64,000 bases of DNA, from the NCBI RefSeq assembly GCF_022346425.1, contig NZ_JAKRCW010000001.1, forward strand, positions 1 to 64,000. Direction: 5' to 3'. Each line of letters starts with the position of its first letter. Within the stretch, counting starts at the first letter, position 1. This DNA is from Pseudoglutamicibacter albus. Lineage in GTDB: Bacteria; Actinomycetota; Actinomycetes; Actinomycetales; Micrococcaceae. The notes beneath the pieces were generated by a model. That model saw nothing but the letters and a program-made list of their open reading frames with translations, was not told the DNA's origin and did not search any database. The translations under genes were made by a program, and so were the position numbers. Of this stretch, positions 29,901-37,766 are shown piece after piece.

Positions 29901-30549
29901 CATCACTGAATACACCGTGACCGAAGCCGATGTCGCCAAGCAGGAAGACCTGGTCAACAAGGCAACGATCACCGGCGACGCCGTCAAGAACAAGGCGGGG
30001 GCGCGCGCTGCGAAGAGCGTGACGACGTTCAGCGCAACCAAGGCCGATGCTGGCGAGAAGGGCGCGGGCGCGAGCGCGTCTGCTGAAGCTGTCATCAAGA
30101 TGCCGGCACCAGCATCGACCCCGGAACCGACAGCGGAGCCAGAACCGACAAAGGAACCAGAACCGACAGAGGCGCCAACGAACGAGCCGACCGAGAAGCC
30201 GTCGCCGGAGCCATCGGAAAACCCATCCGAGGAACCGAGCGAGAACCCATCGGAAAAGCCTTCCGAGAACCCTTCTGAGGCACCTTCCGAGAAGCCGTCT
30301 GAAGCGCCGTCTGAGAACCCATCCGAGGAACCAAGCGAGAAGCCATCTGAGGAATCAAGCGCGGACCCGACGGTGGAAGCATCTGAGGACCCAGCAGGCG
30401 ATTCAGGTAGCGAAGCCAGCGAGGACTCCGCCGACTCGGGTTCCCTCGCAGCAACCGGTGCGCAAGTAGCGGGTGCCATCGCGATCGCCGTAGGCCTCAT
30501 CTTCCTGGGGATTCTGCTGACGATCATCATGCGTCGCCGCAATAAATAA
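26956..30549 (+). CDS. Large cell-wall surface protein with LAATG sorting signal and Pro/Thr/Glu repeats
   Basis: 1197 residues with a long basic-hydrophobic signal peptide (about 1-45). An SdrD B-like domain (GTVYNDVNQDKTRNEGEKVL, about 68-87) precedes several DUF11-like beta domains carrying VT..D....L.N..T phrases. These are separated by three low-complexity blocks of PTEEPTEKPEP-type repeats (about 340-395, 770-900 and 1055-1160). The C-terminus has LAATG (1164-1168), a hydrophobic helix and MRRRNK, the layout of a sortase substrate. LAxTG is preferred by class E sortases. It is probably an adhesin or stalked surface protein; no sortase gene is in the window. Confidence 0.9.
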   Translation: MTWGPHLTSARSASRKRRARGVLALIASFGLIGSMATGAVTSHAAPEQAVNSSVLATSKQAAKPRQITGTVYNDVNQDKTRNEGEKVLSGYEVALFEMRTLAKAAGVPKPKDAVASMRSDRAGKYVFNDVADGTYVVVIYPVEATDGLTHAGSFVPQEQGLWHTGPIGINGTTGHAGIDFGIIKPQLGFKVTKKVNGANSVTLEAGKKATFTTEGENTSNVTLDRVTLTDTWMSGREPLSHTCTFYKADGTQYKGQALRETYMGFPNTKTTVKMKAGESFKCSATYVVTQADVDAKQDLTNEASVRGAYDYLDNFGSKQRPRETLDVRATDSAVIRLSDEEPTPEPTEKPEPTEKPSPTTEPTDKPEPTEKPEPTEDPTEEPEPTEDPSPQPGGDASMKLVTLIDGEKSVEKNVGDAAKFTIKLENTGAADLHDVAFTGSWVDGKEPLELYCEVDGDYVYADDEKFALNVGEALNCESEYRMTQGDIDAGEPLKNTVTAEAVTRPASGEPQNLKETDSAEVIPAAADAQLEVSKEAWGEYGDDNSTVGDEIEYWFTVRNTGNVTVSDIEINDQMLADAGEDVVCEDDTLAPNGQTECSATYTVTDGDVADGKTEIINTATAKGKTPAGEDVESDEATATSPVGLPALQIEKSILDEPAEGFTAGDTVTYSIVVTSTGTGSVENVLVNDQMLSDRGSELTCEWNGRGIANGRIFLDPQDTATCTGSITVTEEDAAAGKPIVNTAEASGGYNDVEADTVTATAEFTPAATKEPKPTEEPTEEPSPTEAPTEQPSPTEEPRPTEEPTEEPSGEPTAEPTEAPSPTEEPTSEPTEEPTEVPEPTEEPTEQPSPTTEPTEEPTAKPTSEPTDEPTGEPTAEPTEEPTGKPSPEPTEAPKAPQLSLTKLLKDPATGKLVSEAELGAGETAQFTITGINSGEVAVQPVRLVDTWVEGKAPLDLACQIDGKKVNVKDALLRLEPKQSLICITEYTVTEADVAKQEDLVNKATITGDAVKNKAGARAAKSVTTFSATKADAGEKGAGASASAEAVIKMPAPASTPEPTAEPEPTKEPEPTEAPTNEPTEKPSPEPSENPSEEPSENPSEKPSENPSEAPSEKPSEAPSENPSEEPSEKPSEESSADPTVEASEDPAGDSGSEASEDSADSGSLAATGAQVAGAIAIAVGLIFLGILLTIIMRRRNK

Positions 30550-30607
30550 GGCGGCCTCGACTAGCCCGGCAGCCGGCCTGCCCCATTAGAGCAGGCCAGC
30601 ACAACAA

Positions 30608-30642
30608 CAGGGTGGGAACACGAAAACCGTGTTCCCACCCTG
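30608..30642. terminator. Bidirectional terminator between convergent genes
   Basis: A 15-bp perfect stem (CAGGGTGGGAACACG at 30608-30622 with its complement at 30628-30642) has a 5-nt loop. It separates the surface-protein gene from the convergent DUF445 gene. No long T-run is present on either side. Confidence 0.8.
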
Positions 30643-30765
30643 CTGTATCTGTATTCACTTCTCACTCGCAGACGGAACTGCCGGCTAGGGCGGCGCTGTC
30701 GGTCCAGGTGGAATGACCGGCCAAGAGGGACCCCACATCCGGCCCGCCACAGAACACACTCAACG

Positions 30766-32148
30766 CTAAGAGAGCCCGGCACTCACCAAACTAGCCAACG
30801 CAAAAATAGCGACACCAGCCAACGAACCCACGACAGTACCGTTGATCCGGATGAACTGAAGATCCCTACCCACCATCAGCTCGATACGATCCGTAGCCTG
30901 AGACGCATCCCAATCACGCACAGTATCCGTAATCAGCTCAACAGCCTTATCCCTATACCGCACAGCAGCCCACCGGGCAGCCTGAACAGCCCACACATCG
31001 ACCTTCGCAGCAAACGGATCGCCACCAACCAACCGCCGGCCAAGATCAACCAAGCCATGCGTCAAAGACTCACGCAACGGCGCATCAACAGAAGCCGCAG
31101 CATCGGACACAGACCGCTTCATCTGAACCCACACATCGGAGGCAACCTGACGCAACCGCGGATCCGAAGCCAACGAAACCTTCAAAGCCTCAAAACGCTC
31201 CTGCGTCACAGCATCCCGCTGCAAACCATCAGCAACAGAGGCCAACCAACCATCCACACTCACACGCAAAGGGTGAGCCGCATCAGACCGCGCCGCCTCC
31301 AAAACACTGACCAACTCCCGATGCAAACGCTCACCGATCAACCGATCCACCCGCGACGGCAACCAGCCAGGCGTCCGATCAGCAACCAACCGATGAACAA
31401 CCTCCGGATGCTCCCGCAACCACCCAGCCGCTTGATCGACCAAAGACTCCACCGCCGCAACATGCTGCCGATCATCCACAACCCGGCCCAAAACCATGCC
31501 AACCGTGCTAGCCCACTGCGGCTCAACCACATGCTCACGAACCAAACCCTCAGCGACCCGCTGAAAATCATCATCCGCGACAACCTCCATCAGCCCAGAC
31601 GCGATCGTCAAAAGCTCGCCCGAAAGCTGCTCAGCCCGCTCACGATCAGCGATCCAGCCACCCAACGGCTGCGCAACACGAAGATTCGCCAAACGCTTCT
31701 CAAGAACCTCATCATTCAAGAAATTCTCACGAACAAAAGCGCCCAAACTATCGCCAATCTGATCCTTCTTCCGAGGAATCAAACCCGTATGCGGGATCGG
31801 CAAACCCATCGGCCTACGAAACAAGGCCGTCACCGCAAACCAATCCGCCAACGCACCAACCATGCCGCCCTCAGCGCCAGCACGAACATAACCAGCCCAC
31901 ACAAAACGATCCTGCAACGCAAAACCGACCGCAAAAATCACAGCCAGTATTGCGAGCAGTGCCGTCGCGACGAACTTCATTTTGCGAAGAGCCTGGCGCC
32001 GCTCTTCATCGGTAGGAGCACTCAGGTTAGGGCTAGTAGCGAGCTGGAACGGGGAGGGTTCCTTGCTAGTTGGCTCTTTGTCGGCCGGTTGTTGATTGAG
32101 CGGCTGTTGGTTGGGCGGCTGTTGGTTGAGTGCAGGGGTGGACGGCAC
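30766..32148 (-). CDS. DUF445 family membrane protein
   Basis: About 460 residues. After an N-terminal Pro/Gln/Lys-rich tail with QQP repeats (encoded by a short tandem repeat near 32090-32130) comes a membrane segment (about 58-80). The DUF445 signature follows, GAEGGMVGALADWFAVTALFRRP (YjiN-like), then a long helical body and a C-terminal membrane segment. The function of the family is not known. The GTG at 32148 is chosen because GAGGAGG lies 5 nt upstream. An in-frame ATG at 32175 lacks such a site. Confidence 0.88.
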   Translation of the reverse strand: MPSTPALNQQPPNQQPLNQQPADKEPTSKEPSPFQLATSPNLSAPTDEERRQALRKMKFVATALLAILAVIFAVGFALQDRFVWAGYVRAGAEGGMVGALADWFAVTALFRRPMGLPIPHTGLIPRKKDQIGDSLGAFVRENFLNDEVLEKRLANLRVAQPLGGWIADRERAEQLSGELLTIASGLMEVVADDDFQRVAEGLVREHVVEPQWASTVGMVLGRVVDDRQHVAAVESLVDQAAGWLREHPEVVHRLVADRTPGWLPSRVDRLIGERLHRELVSVLEAARSDAAHPLRVSVDGWLASVADGLQRDAVTQERFEALKVSLASDPRLRQVASDVWVQMKRSVSDAAASVDAPLRESLTHGLVDLGRRLVGGDPFAAKVDVWAVQAARWAAVRYRDKAVELITDTVRDWDASQATDRIELMVGRDLQFIRINGTVVGSLAGVAIFALASLVSAGLS

Positions 32149-32238
32149 GGAATCCTCCTCAATGAAAATGAACAATCCAATCTAAACACCTGCGCCGCAT
32201 CGTTAACAGCTCAGGGCGTAAGAAGCTAGGCTGAAGGC

Positions 32239-33057
32239 GTGCCACGCATATTTGCTCACCGCGGATCATCAGGCCGCTATGCCGAAAACACTCGCGCTGC
32301 CTTCATGCAAGCAATCCAGGACGGAGCCGACGGGCTGGAATGCGATGTGCGGCTCACCGCCGACGGCGAGGTTGTGGTGCATCACGACGCGAAACTCGGG
32401 CGGACATCGAACGGGTCAGGTCCGGTGAGCGAGCATAGCTTGGCGCAACTGCGCGGAATGGACTTCAGCAGCTGGAAGAACCCGAGTTGGCCAGCCGAAT
32501 ACGGGGGAGTACGCGAGCAGCTCTTGACGTTGGATGACCTGCTCGATATCGCGGAGGCGGCTGGCCGGCCGATCGAGGTAGCGATCGAAGTGAAACACAC
32601 ACCCGCACACAACCCGGCCCTCGATGAAGCGGTGTTGGCGATCCTGGAGGCCCGCTCCACCCCCTCCTCTTTAACCTTCGGCAACGTGAGTGCTTCTATT
32701 ATGAGCTTCAGCCCCACCTCGGTACGGCGCATGATCGAGGTCTGCGGGGCCGAAAAGGTATGTATGCTCATTGAAAATAAGCGACTGACCAAGCTACAAA
32801 GGTCGCGACAAAACGCTGCGATGAAAATGCTCAATGAAACTGCTCAACTCATGGCGGGCCCAGGAGTATCGTTCATCCGGGCGCATGAAGAACATGTACG
32901 CCGATGGATACGCCAAGGCACGAAGCACCGTGTGTGGACAGTCGACACGCTCGAAGACGCCCACTACCTACTCGATCTAGGGGTCGAAGAGCTCACCGGC
33001 AACTACCCAGCCGAGCTGCGGCAAGCACTACAAGACGCACCCACCCCCACGCCCTAA
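32239..33057 (+). CDS. Glycerophosphodiester phosphodiesterase
   Basis: 272 residues of the GDPD TIM-barrel family, which splits glycerophosphodiesters into glycerol-3-phosphate and an alcohol. The active-site residues are visible: His7-Arg8 in FAHRGSSG, Glu16-Asn17 in AENT, the Glu-Cys-Asp metal site in GLECDVRL and His in VVHHDAKLGR. There is no signal peptide, so it should be cytoplasmic. The GTG at 32239 lies 6 nt after TAGGCT (32227-32232), the leaderless pattern. Confidence 0.93.
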   Translation: MPRIFAHRGSSGRYAENTRAAFMQAIQDGADGLECDVRLTADGEVVVHHDAKLGRTSNGSGPVSEHSLAQLRGMDFSSWKNPSWPAEYGGVREQLLTLDDLLDIAEAAGRPIEVAIEVKHTPAHNPALDEAVLAILEARSTPSSLTFGNVSASIMSFSPTSVRRMIEVCGAEKVCMLIENKRLTKLQRSRQNAAMKMLNETAQLMAGPGVSFIRAHEEHVRRWIRQGTKHRVWTVDTLEDAHYLLDLGVEELTGNYPAELRQALQDAPTPTP

Positions 33058-33060
33058 CTA

Positions 33061-33152
33061 ACCTTCGGCACCAGGTATGTAACCTTCGGCACCAAAATTG
33101 CAGTTATTAACCCCGCAACGATTAATTTCAGCAATTACGTTGCCCAAGATTA
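33061..33152. repeat. TTCGGCA repeat cluster 1 (three half-sites)
   Basis: Half-sites at 33061-33081 (partial), 33082-33108 and, inverted, 33124-33152. The outer bases match the family consensus, but the cores of the arms (ACCAAAATTGC and AACGTAATTGC) are not complementary. It lies between two genes on the plus strand and starts 3 nt after the GDPD stop. Confidence 0.85.
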
Positions 33153-33237
33153 AAACGAGGGGCAGACCGCACCGCTGCTCAACACGCCCGCGCACTAGGA
33201 TGGCAACCAAACCAAACCCCATCCCACAGGAGCTAGC

Positions 33238-34296
33238 ATGCAGAAGGAAACGCGCCCCCGCATCGTTATCGCAACCCCGCTGAACGAAGAGCTCACCAGC
33301 CGCATCAGCACCGAACTTCCGGAATGCGAGATCGTCAGCGCACCTGACCTGCAACCGCCAGCGCGATACCCCGGAGACTGGCCCGGTGACCCGAACTTCA
33401 CCCGCACCGCAGAGCAACAACAACGCTACGAAGAGCTCCTCGCAACTGCCGACGCACTCTTCGCAGTACCAGACGAATCCGGCACTCTCCTCGGCAAAAT
33501 CGTGGAGAAAAACGACAAACTCCGTTGGGTTCACACCACCGCGGCCGGCGGCGGGGCACAAATCAAACGCGCCAACATCAGCCCTGAACGCCTCGAAACA
33601 TTCACCGCCACCACATCGGCTGGTGTCCACGCGCAAACCCTCACCGAGTACGCGCTATTCGGGATCCTCGCCGGCGCGAAAGACCTGCCCCGCATCCAGG
33701 AAGATCAACGGAACTCTCATTGGCCGGAGCCTCGCTGGACGATGCGTGCACTCGCAGATATGACCGTTCTGGTCCTAGGTTTGGGCGGCATCGGCTCCCG
33801 CACGGCAGCCGTGTTCTCTGCTGTTGGCGCCCGAGTCTGGGGTGCTTCACGTTCAGGGCGCCCAGTTGACGGGTTGGACAGGGTCATCCCGATGGATGAG
33901 TTGCACGGCGCGCTGGGCGAGGTGGACGCGCTCGTTGTGACGCTACCCGGCACGTCAGCGACCCGCCACCTCGTGGACACTGAGTTTTTGGACGCGTTGA
34001 AGGACGATGCGGTTGTGGTCAACGTGGGGCGCGGCTCGGTGATCGATGAGGCAGCTTTGGTTGAGGTGCTTGATCGGGGGAAGATCAGTTTCGCTGCGCT
34101 GGATGTGACGGAGCGGGAACCGTTGGCGCCGGAGAGCCCGCTGTGGCGACACGAGAAAGTGATGATCACCCCGCACAACGCCGCGCTGTCGAACAAGGAA
34201 CCGGAGAGGGTCGTGAACTTGTTCATTGAGAACGCGAAAGCCTGGCTCGCCGGTGAAGAGATGAAAAACGTGGTCGATAAGGTCCACTTCTACTGA
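33238..34296 (+). CDS. D-2-hydroxyacid dehydrogenase family protein
   Basis: 352 residues. The NAD(P)-binding Rossmann motif GLGGIGSRTAAVF lies at about 181-193, followed by the family elements DALVVTLPGT, VNVGRGSVIDEAAL with the catalytic Arg region, EPLAPESPLW and the His of ITPHNAA. It reduces a 2-oxoacid or oxidises a 2-hydroxyacid; the substrate is unknown. GGAG lies 8 nt before the ATG. It is convergent with the ABC gene, with a perfect hairpin repeat between them. Confidence 0.9.
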   Translation: MQKETRPRIVIATPLNEELTSRISTELPECEIVSAPDLQPPARYPGDWPGDPNFTRTAEQQQRYEELLATADALFAVPDESGTLLGKIVEKNDKLRWVHTTAAGGGAQIKRANISPERLETFTATTSAGVHAQTLTEYALFGILAGAKDLPRIQEDQRNSHWPEPRWTMRALADMTVLVLGLGGIGSRTAAVFSAVGARVWGASRSGRPVDGLDRVIPMDELHGALGEVDALVVTLPGTSATRHLVDTEFLDALKDDAVVVNVGRGSVIDEAALVEVLDRGKISFAALDVTEREPLAPESPLWRHEKVMITPHNAALSNKEPERVVNLFIENAKAWLAGEEMKNVVDKVHFY

Positions 34297-34304
34297 CAAT
34301 TTTG

Positions 34305-34374
34305 TACCTTCGGCATCGCTAGTGCAGAAAAGGCCCCCTCGGGGCCGAATTTCAGCACTAGCGATGCCGAAGGT
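34305..34374. repeat. TTCGGCA repeat cluster 2, perfect hairpin at a convergent junction
   Basis: Arms at 34306-34325 and 34355-34374 are perfectly complementary over 20 bp. The loop holds a second hairpin (GGCCCC-CTC-GGGGCC, 34332-34346). Placed between convergent genes, it probably serves as a two-way terminator. Confidence 0.85.
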
Positions 34375-34389
34375 GGTTAACGGGGGTGG

Positions 34390-36201
34390 TCAGGCTCCCT
34401 GGTCTTCCTCAAAGCCGAGTACATTGCCGGGGATGGACGCCAACAGTTTCCGTGTATACGGGTGCCGCGGGTTCGTGAAGATCTCCTCCGAAGACGCAGC
34501 CTCCACCAGTTCACCCGACTTCATCACACACACATAGTCCGAAATCAGCCGCACCACCGCCAGGTCATGCGAAATGAAAAGATACGACAGCCCCTTCTCT
34601 GCCTGCAAGCGTCCCAGCAACTTCAAAATCTGGTCCTGAACCAACACATCGAGCGCCGACACCGGCTCATCACACACAATCAGATCCGGCTCCAACGCCA
34701 AAGCGCGCGCAATCGCCACACGCTGCCGCTGCCCACCCGACAATTCAGAGGGATAACGCCCCAACAACTCGAGCGGCAACGCAACCTCATCCATCAACGA
34801 ACGCACCTTCTCGCGACGCTGCCTAGAAGAACCCACCCTATAGGCGTCAAGCGGCTCCCGGATGATGCGGCCAATCGTATACATCGGGTTCAAAGACGAA
34901 TAAGGGTCCTGAAAAATCGGTTGCATACGGCGCCGGACACCCCTCCAATCCGCCTTCCCCATACGCAACATGTCCCGGCCATCAAACTCAATCCGTCCAC
35001 TCGAGGGCTCAGTCAACCCCAACAACATGCGCGCCGTCGTCGTCTTCCCAGACCCAGACTCACCCACAAGCGCAACCGTCGAACCACGCGGAATCTCAAA
35101 CGAAACATCCTTCGCCGCGAAAAAATCCTCACCGCGCCCACCACGCCTCGGATACGACTTCGACAACCCCTCAACACGAACCAACGGGCCACCAGCATCC
35201 GCCACAGCCGCCGCATCGGCCGCAGCTGCCGCATCAAGCCCCGACGCCGAATCAGCCCCACCGGAACCTGACCTCGCGCTAGACCCAGCCACCGCATCGT
35301 AAGCCCCAGCAACACCAAGCATGCCCGCATACGCGCCCGGCACCAACCGTGCCGCAGCGACCGACGGCGCCGCCGTCACCAACTCACTCGTGTAAGGGTG
35401 CTGCGGGCTCTCCAACAACTGGCGCGCAGGGCCCGCCTCAACAACACGGCCACGATGCATCACCACGATGTCCTCGGCGCGCTCTGCCGCAAGACCAAGA
35501 TCATGCGTAATCAACAACACCGACGTACCCTGCTGAGCCGTCAAAGTGTCCAACTCATCGAGGATGACCCGCTGCACGGTCACATCGAGCGCAGACGTCG
35601 GCTCATCAGCGATCAAAAGACGCGGCCGGCACGCAAGCCCGATAGCGATCAAGACACGCTGGCGCAAACCACCCGAAAGTTCGTGTGGATACTGCCGGGC
35701 CTTATCCTCAGGGTCAGGGACCCCCGCCTCCCGCATCAGCTCGAGGACGCGCGCATCAACCGTGCTCTTAGTGGCTGCCCTGTTGATGAGCAGCGTCTCC
35801 GCGATCTGCGCACCGACCCGCGCCACCGGGTTGAGATTAGACATCGGATCCTGCGGCACAAGCCCGATGTGGTTGCCGCGTAGCCGCTGAAAGTCGTGGT
35901 CAGAGTAGGTCGCGAGGTCAACGCCCTCGAAGAGGATCGAACCGGACGTAATGGAGCCGTTCTCGGGGAGTAGGCCGATGACCGCCATCGCGAGGGTGGA
36001 TTTACCCGAGCCGGACTCACCAACGATCGCGAGCGTCCTGCCGGGCTTCAACGTGAGGTTGGCGCCTTGGACCGCGTTGACTTCGCCATGACGAGTTTTG
36101 AAACTGACGGAGAGGTCTTTGACGTCGAGTAGCGGGCCCTCAGCGGTGGTGTTAGGCGCTATATCGTCCTCGCAGGAAGTGACGTGAGGCATAGGCACCA
36201 T
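34390..36201 (-). CDS. Peptide/nickel-type ABC transporter with two fused ATPase domains
   Basis: 603 residues holding two nucleotide-binding domains, a DppD-DppF-like fusion. Domain 1: Walker A GESGSGKST (61-69), signature LSGGLRQR, Walker B LLIADEP. Domain 2: Walker A GESGSGKTT (about 380), signature LSGGQRQR, Walker B LIVCDEP. An Ala/Gly/Ser-rich linker (about 290-340) joins them. No permease or binding-protein gene is near, so it must serve a transporter encoded elsewhere or be an orphan. The ATG at 36201 has AAGG upstream, and ATG 36192 is an alternative. Confidence 0.9.
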   Translation of the reverse strand: MVPMPHVTSCEDDIAPNTTAEGPLLDVKDLSVSFKTRHGEVNAVQGANLTLKPGRTLAIVGESGSGKSTLAMAVIGLLPENGSITSGSILFEGVDLATYSDHDFQRLRGNHIGLVPQDPMSNLNPVARVGAQIAETLLINRAATKSTVDARVLELMREAGVPDPEDKARQYPHELSGGLRQRVLIAIGLACRPRLLIADEPTSALDVTVQRVILDELDTLTAQQGTSVLLITHDLGLAAERAEDIVVMHRGRVVEAGPARQLLESPQHPYTSELVTAAPSVAAARLVPGAYAGMLGVAGAYDAVAGSSARSGSGGADSASGLDAAAAADAAAVADAGGPLVRVEGLSKSYPRRGGRGEDFFAAKDVSFEIPRGSTVALVGESGSGKTTTARMLLGLTEPSSGRIEFDGRDMLRMGKADWRGVRRRMQPIFQDPYSSLNPMYTIGRIIREPLDAYRVGSSRQRREKVRSLMDEVALPLELLGRYPSELSGGQRQRVAIARALALEPDLIVCDEPVSALDVLVQDQILKLLGRLQAEKGLSYLFISHDLAVVRLISDYVCVMKSGELVEAASSEEIFTNPRHPYTRKLLASIPGNVLGFEEDQGA

Positions 36202-36528
36202 TTTGCCTTATGAGTGTTGTTTTCCCTCAGACGTTAATCTTCGGCACAAAAATTGTAGTTATTCGGTAAAGCTATGCGGGTCAGCGCGATGTCGAGCCGA
36301 GGGCGAAGCGGCCGAGCCGCAGCAGGGCGGCGGCATGGTAGCGATTCGCTGGCGGGCCAGTGGCCAGGCGGCACGGTAGCGATTCGATGGCGGGCCAGTT
36401 GCCAGGCGGCACAGTAGCGAGACGACGGCTACGCGACAGTTTGGTGGCAGCGTGCCTGTTGGCGAGTCTATTTCAGCAATTTCGTTGCCGAAGGTTCCTT
36501 AAACCGTAGTTTTGGAACACTCTTGTTG
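36202..36528. other. 327-bp intergenic region with repeats only
   Basis: No gene is seen. It holds TTCGGCA half-sites at 36235-36263, 36469-36497 (inverted) and 36511-36538 (inverted, running into the end of ackA), and between them a 38-bp tandem repeat (36329-36420). Confidence 0.8.
36329..36420. repeat. 38-bp tandem repeat, 2.4 copies
   Basis: Units start at 36329, 36367 and 36405 with GGCGGCAYGGTAGCGATTCG and then a GGCGGGCCAG block. The first two differ at only three positions. There are no spacers between units, so it is not a CRISPR array. Confidence 0.85.
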
Positions 36529-37659
36529 CTAAAGGTTAGAGAGGAGGTGGGCGGTGGCTTTCGCGATCGCGACCTCCTCGTCGGTTGCTACGACCATGAC
36601 TGTAATGGTTGAGTGTTCGGTGGAGATGATGGTGGGTTCTGTGCTGGCGTTGTTGTTCGCGTTCTCATCGATCTCGATCCCGAGCGGCGCGAGGCCTTTG
36701 CAGACGATGTCACGGAACGGCGCGGAGTTTTCGCCGATGCCGCCGGTGAACACGAGTGAATCTGCTCCGCCGATCGCTACATGGTAGGCGCCGATGTATT
36801 TCTGTAGCCGGTACGCGGCAACATCGAGCGCGAGCTGCGCTTCGGGGTTTGTTGCCGCCGCATCGACCACTTCTTTCATGTGTGAACGTCCCGCGAGCCC
36901 AAGCAGGCCGGAGCGTTTGTTCAGCATGATATCCAGCTCGTCGGCGGTGTAGAGGCCGCGTTCGATGAGTTGCGTTACCACGGAAGGGTCGAGGTCGCCT
37001 GACCGTGTCCCCATTACCAGGCCCGCGAGCGGGGTGTAGCCCATCGAGGTGTCGTAGGACTTGCCGTTGCGGATTGCGGTGACGGATGCGCCGTTGCCGA
37101 GGTGGGCGACGATGCCGTTGAATTCAGCACTAGTGATGCCGAGGGTTGCGGCGGCGGTGTTGGCGACGTATTCGTGGCTGGTGCCGTGGAACCCGTAACG
37201 GCGGACACCGTGTTCTTTGTAGAGGACGTCGGGGATGGCGTATCGCCAGGCTTTTTCTGGCATGGTCCGGTGGAACGCGGTGTCGAAGACGACGACTTGC
37301 GGCAGCTCCGGCCACTGTTCGGATACGGCCCGTAGGCCCGACGCAGCGGCCGGGTTGTGTAGCGGTGCGAGCGGGGAGAGCGCTTCGATTTCTTTGATGA
37401 CGTCCGGGGTGACGAGCGTAGGCTCTGAGAATTTTTCTCCCCCGTGCACGACACGGTGCCCGACAGCGTCGATGCCGTGGTCGTCGCCGAGTTCCCGCTG
37501 CATGTGTTCAGTGACGAGGGTGAGAGCCTCCCCGTGGTCGTCGACGCCGCCGAGCCCGATCTCTTCAACGTTCCCAGAAAGCGCTTCGTGGCCTGTTTCT
37601 GGGTCGAGGATCACGTATTTGAGGGACGAAGAACCCCAATTCATCACGAGAATACGCAC
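36529..37659 (-). CDS. ackA: Acetate kinase
   Basis: 376 residues. It converts acetyl phosphate and ADP to acetate and ATP. Conserved elements are GHRVVHGG, the FDTAFH region, YGFHGTSHEYV and GNGASVTAI. The N-terminal phosphate loop reads MNWGSSSLK where NAGSSSLK or NSGSSSLK is usual. It lies 102 nt downstream of pta on the same strand. Its last codons, AAC CTT TAG, lie inside a TTCGGCA-family half-site, and another half-site-like stretch is in the coding region (37120-37147). Confidence 0.95.
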   Translation of the reverse strand: MRILVMNWGSSSLKYVILDPETGHEALSGNVEEIGLGGVDDHGEALTLVTEHMQRELGDDHGIDAVGHRVVHGGEKFSEPTLVTPDVIKEIEALSPLAPLHNPAAASGLRAVSEQWPELPQVVVFDTAFHRTMPEKAWRYAIPDVLYKEHGVRRYGFHGTSHEYVANTAAATLGITSAEFNGIVAHLGNGASVTAIRNGKSYDTSMGYTPLAGLVMGTRSGDLDPSVVTQLIERGLYTADELDIMLNKRSGLLGLAGRSHMKEVVDAAATNPEAQLALDVAAYRLQKYIGAYHVAIGGADSLVFTGGIGENSAPFRDIVCKGLAPLGIEIDENANNNASTEPTIISTEHSTITVMVVATDEEVAIAKATAHLLSNL

Positions 37660-37738
37660 CGCAACCTGACCCTTCTACACGCTGTCTTGAGGTGAGGCGC
37701 ATGTGCGAGGCGCCCACCACATCGTAGTCTAACTGGGA

Positions 37739-37766
37739 TTAGAGCACTCCCGTTGCCGAAGTTAAT
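37739..37766. repeat. TTCGGCA half-site between pta and ackA
   Basis: A single inverted half-site with core AGCACTCCCGTTGCCGAAG. On the minus strand its TTAACTTCGG supplies the TAA stop of pta (37762-37764). Confidence 0.75.

Noticed and set aside
36329-36420. CRISPR-like array
   Set aside because: Units are directly adjacent with no unique spacers, and no cas genes are in the window.
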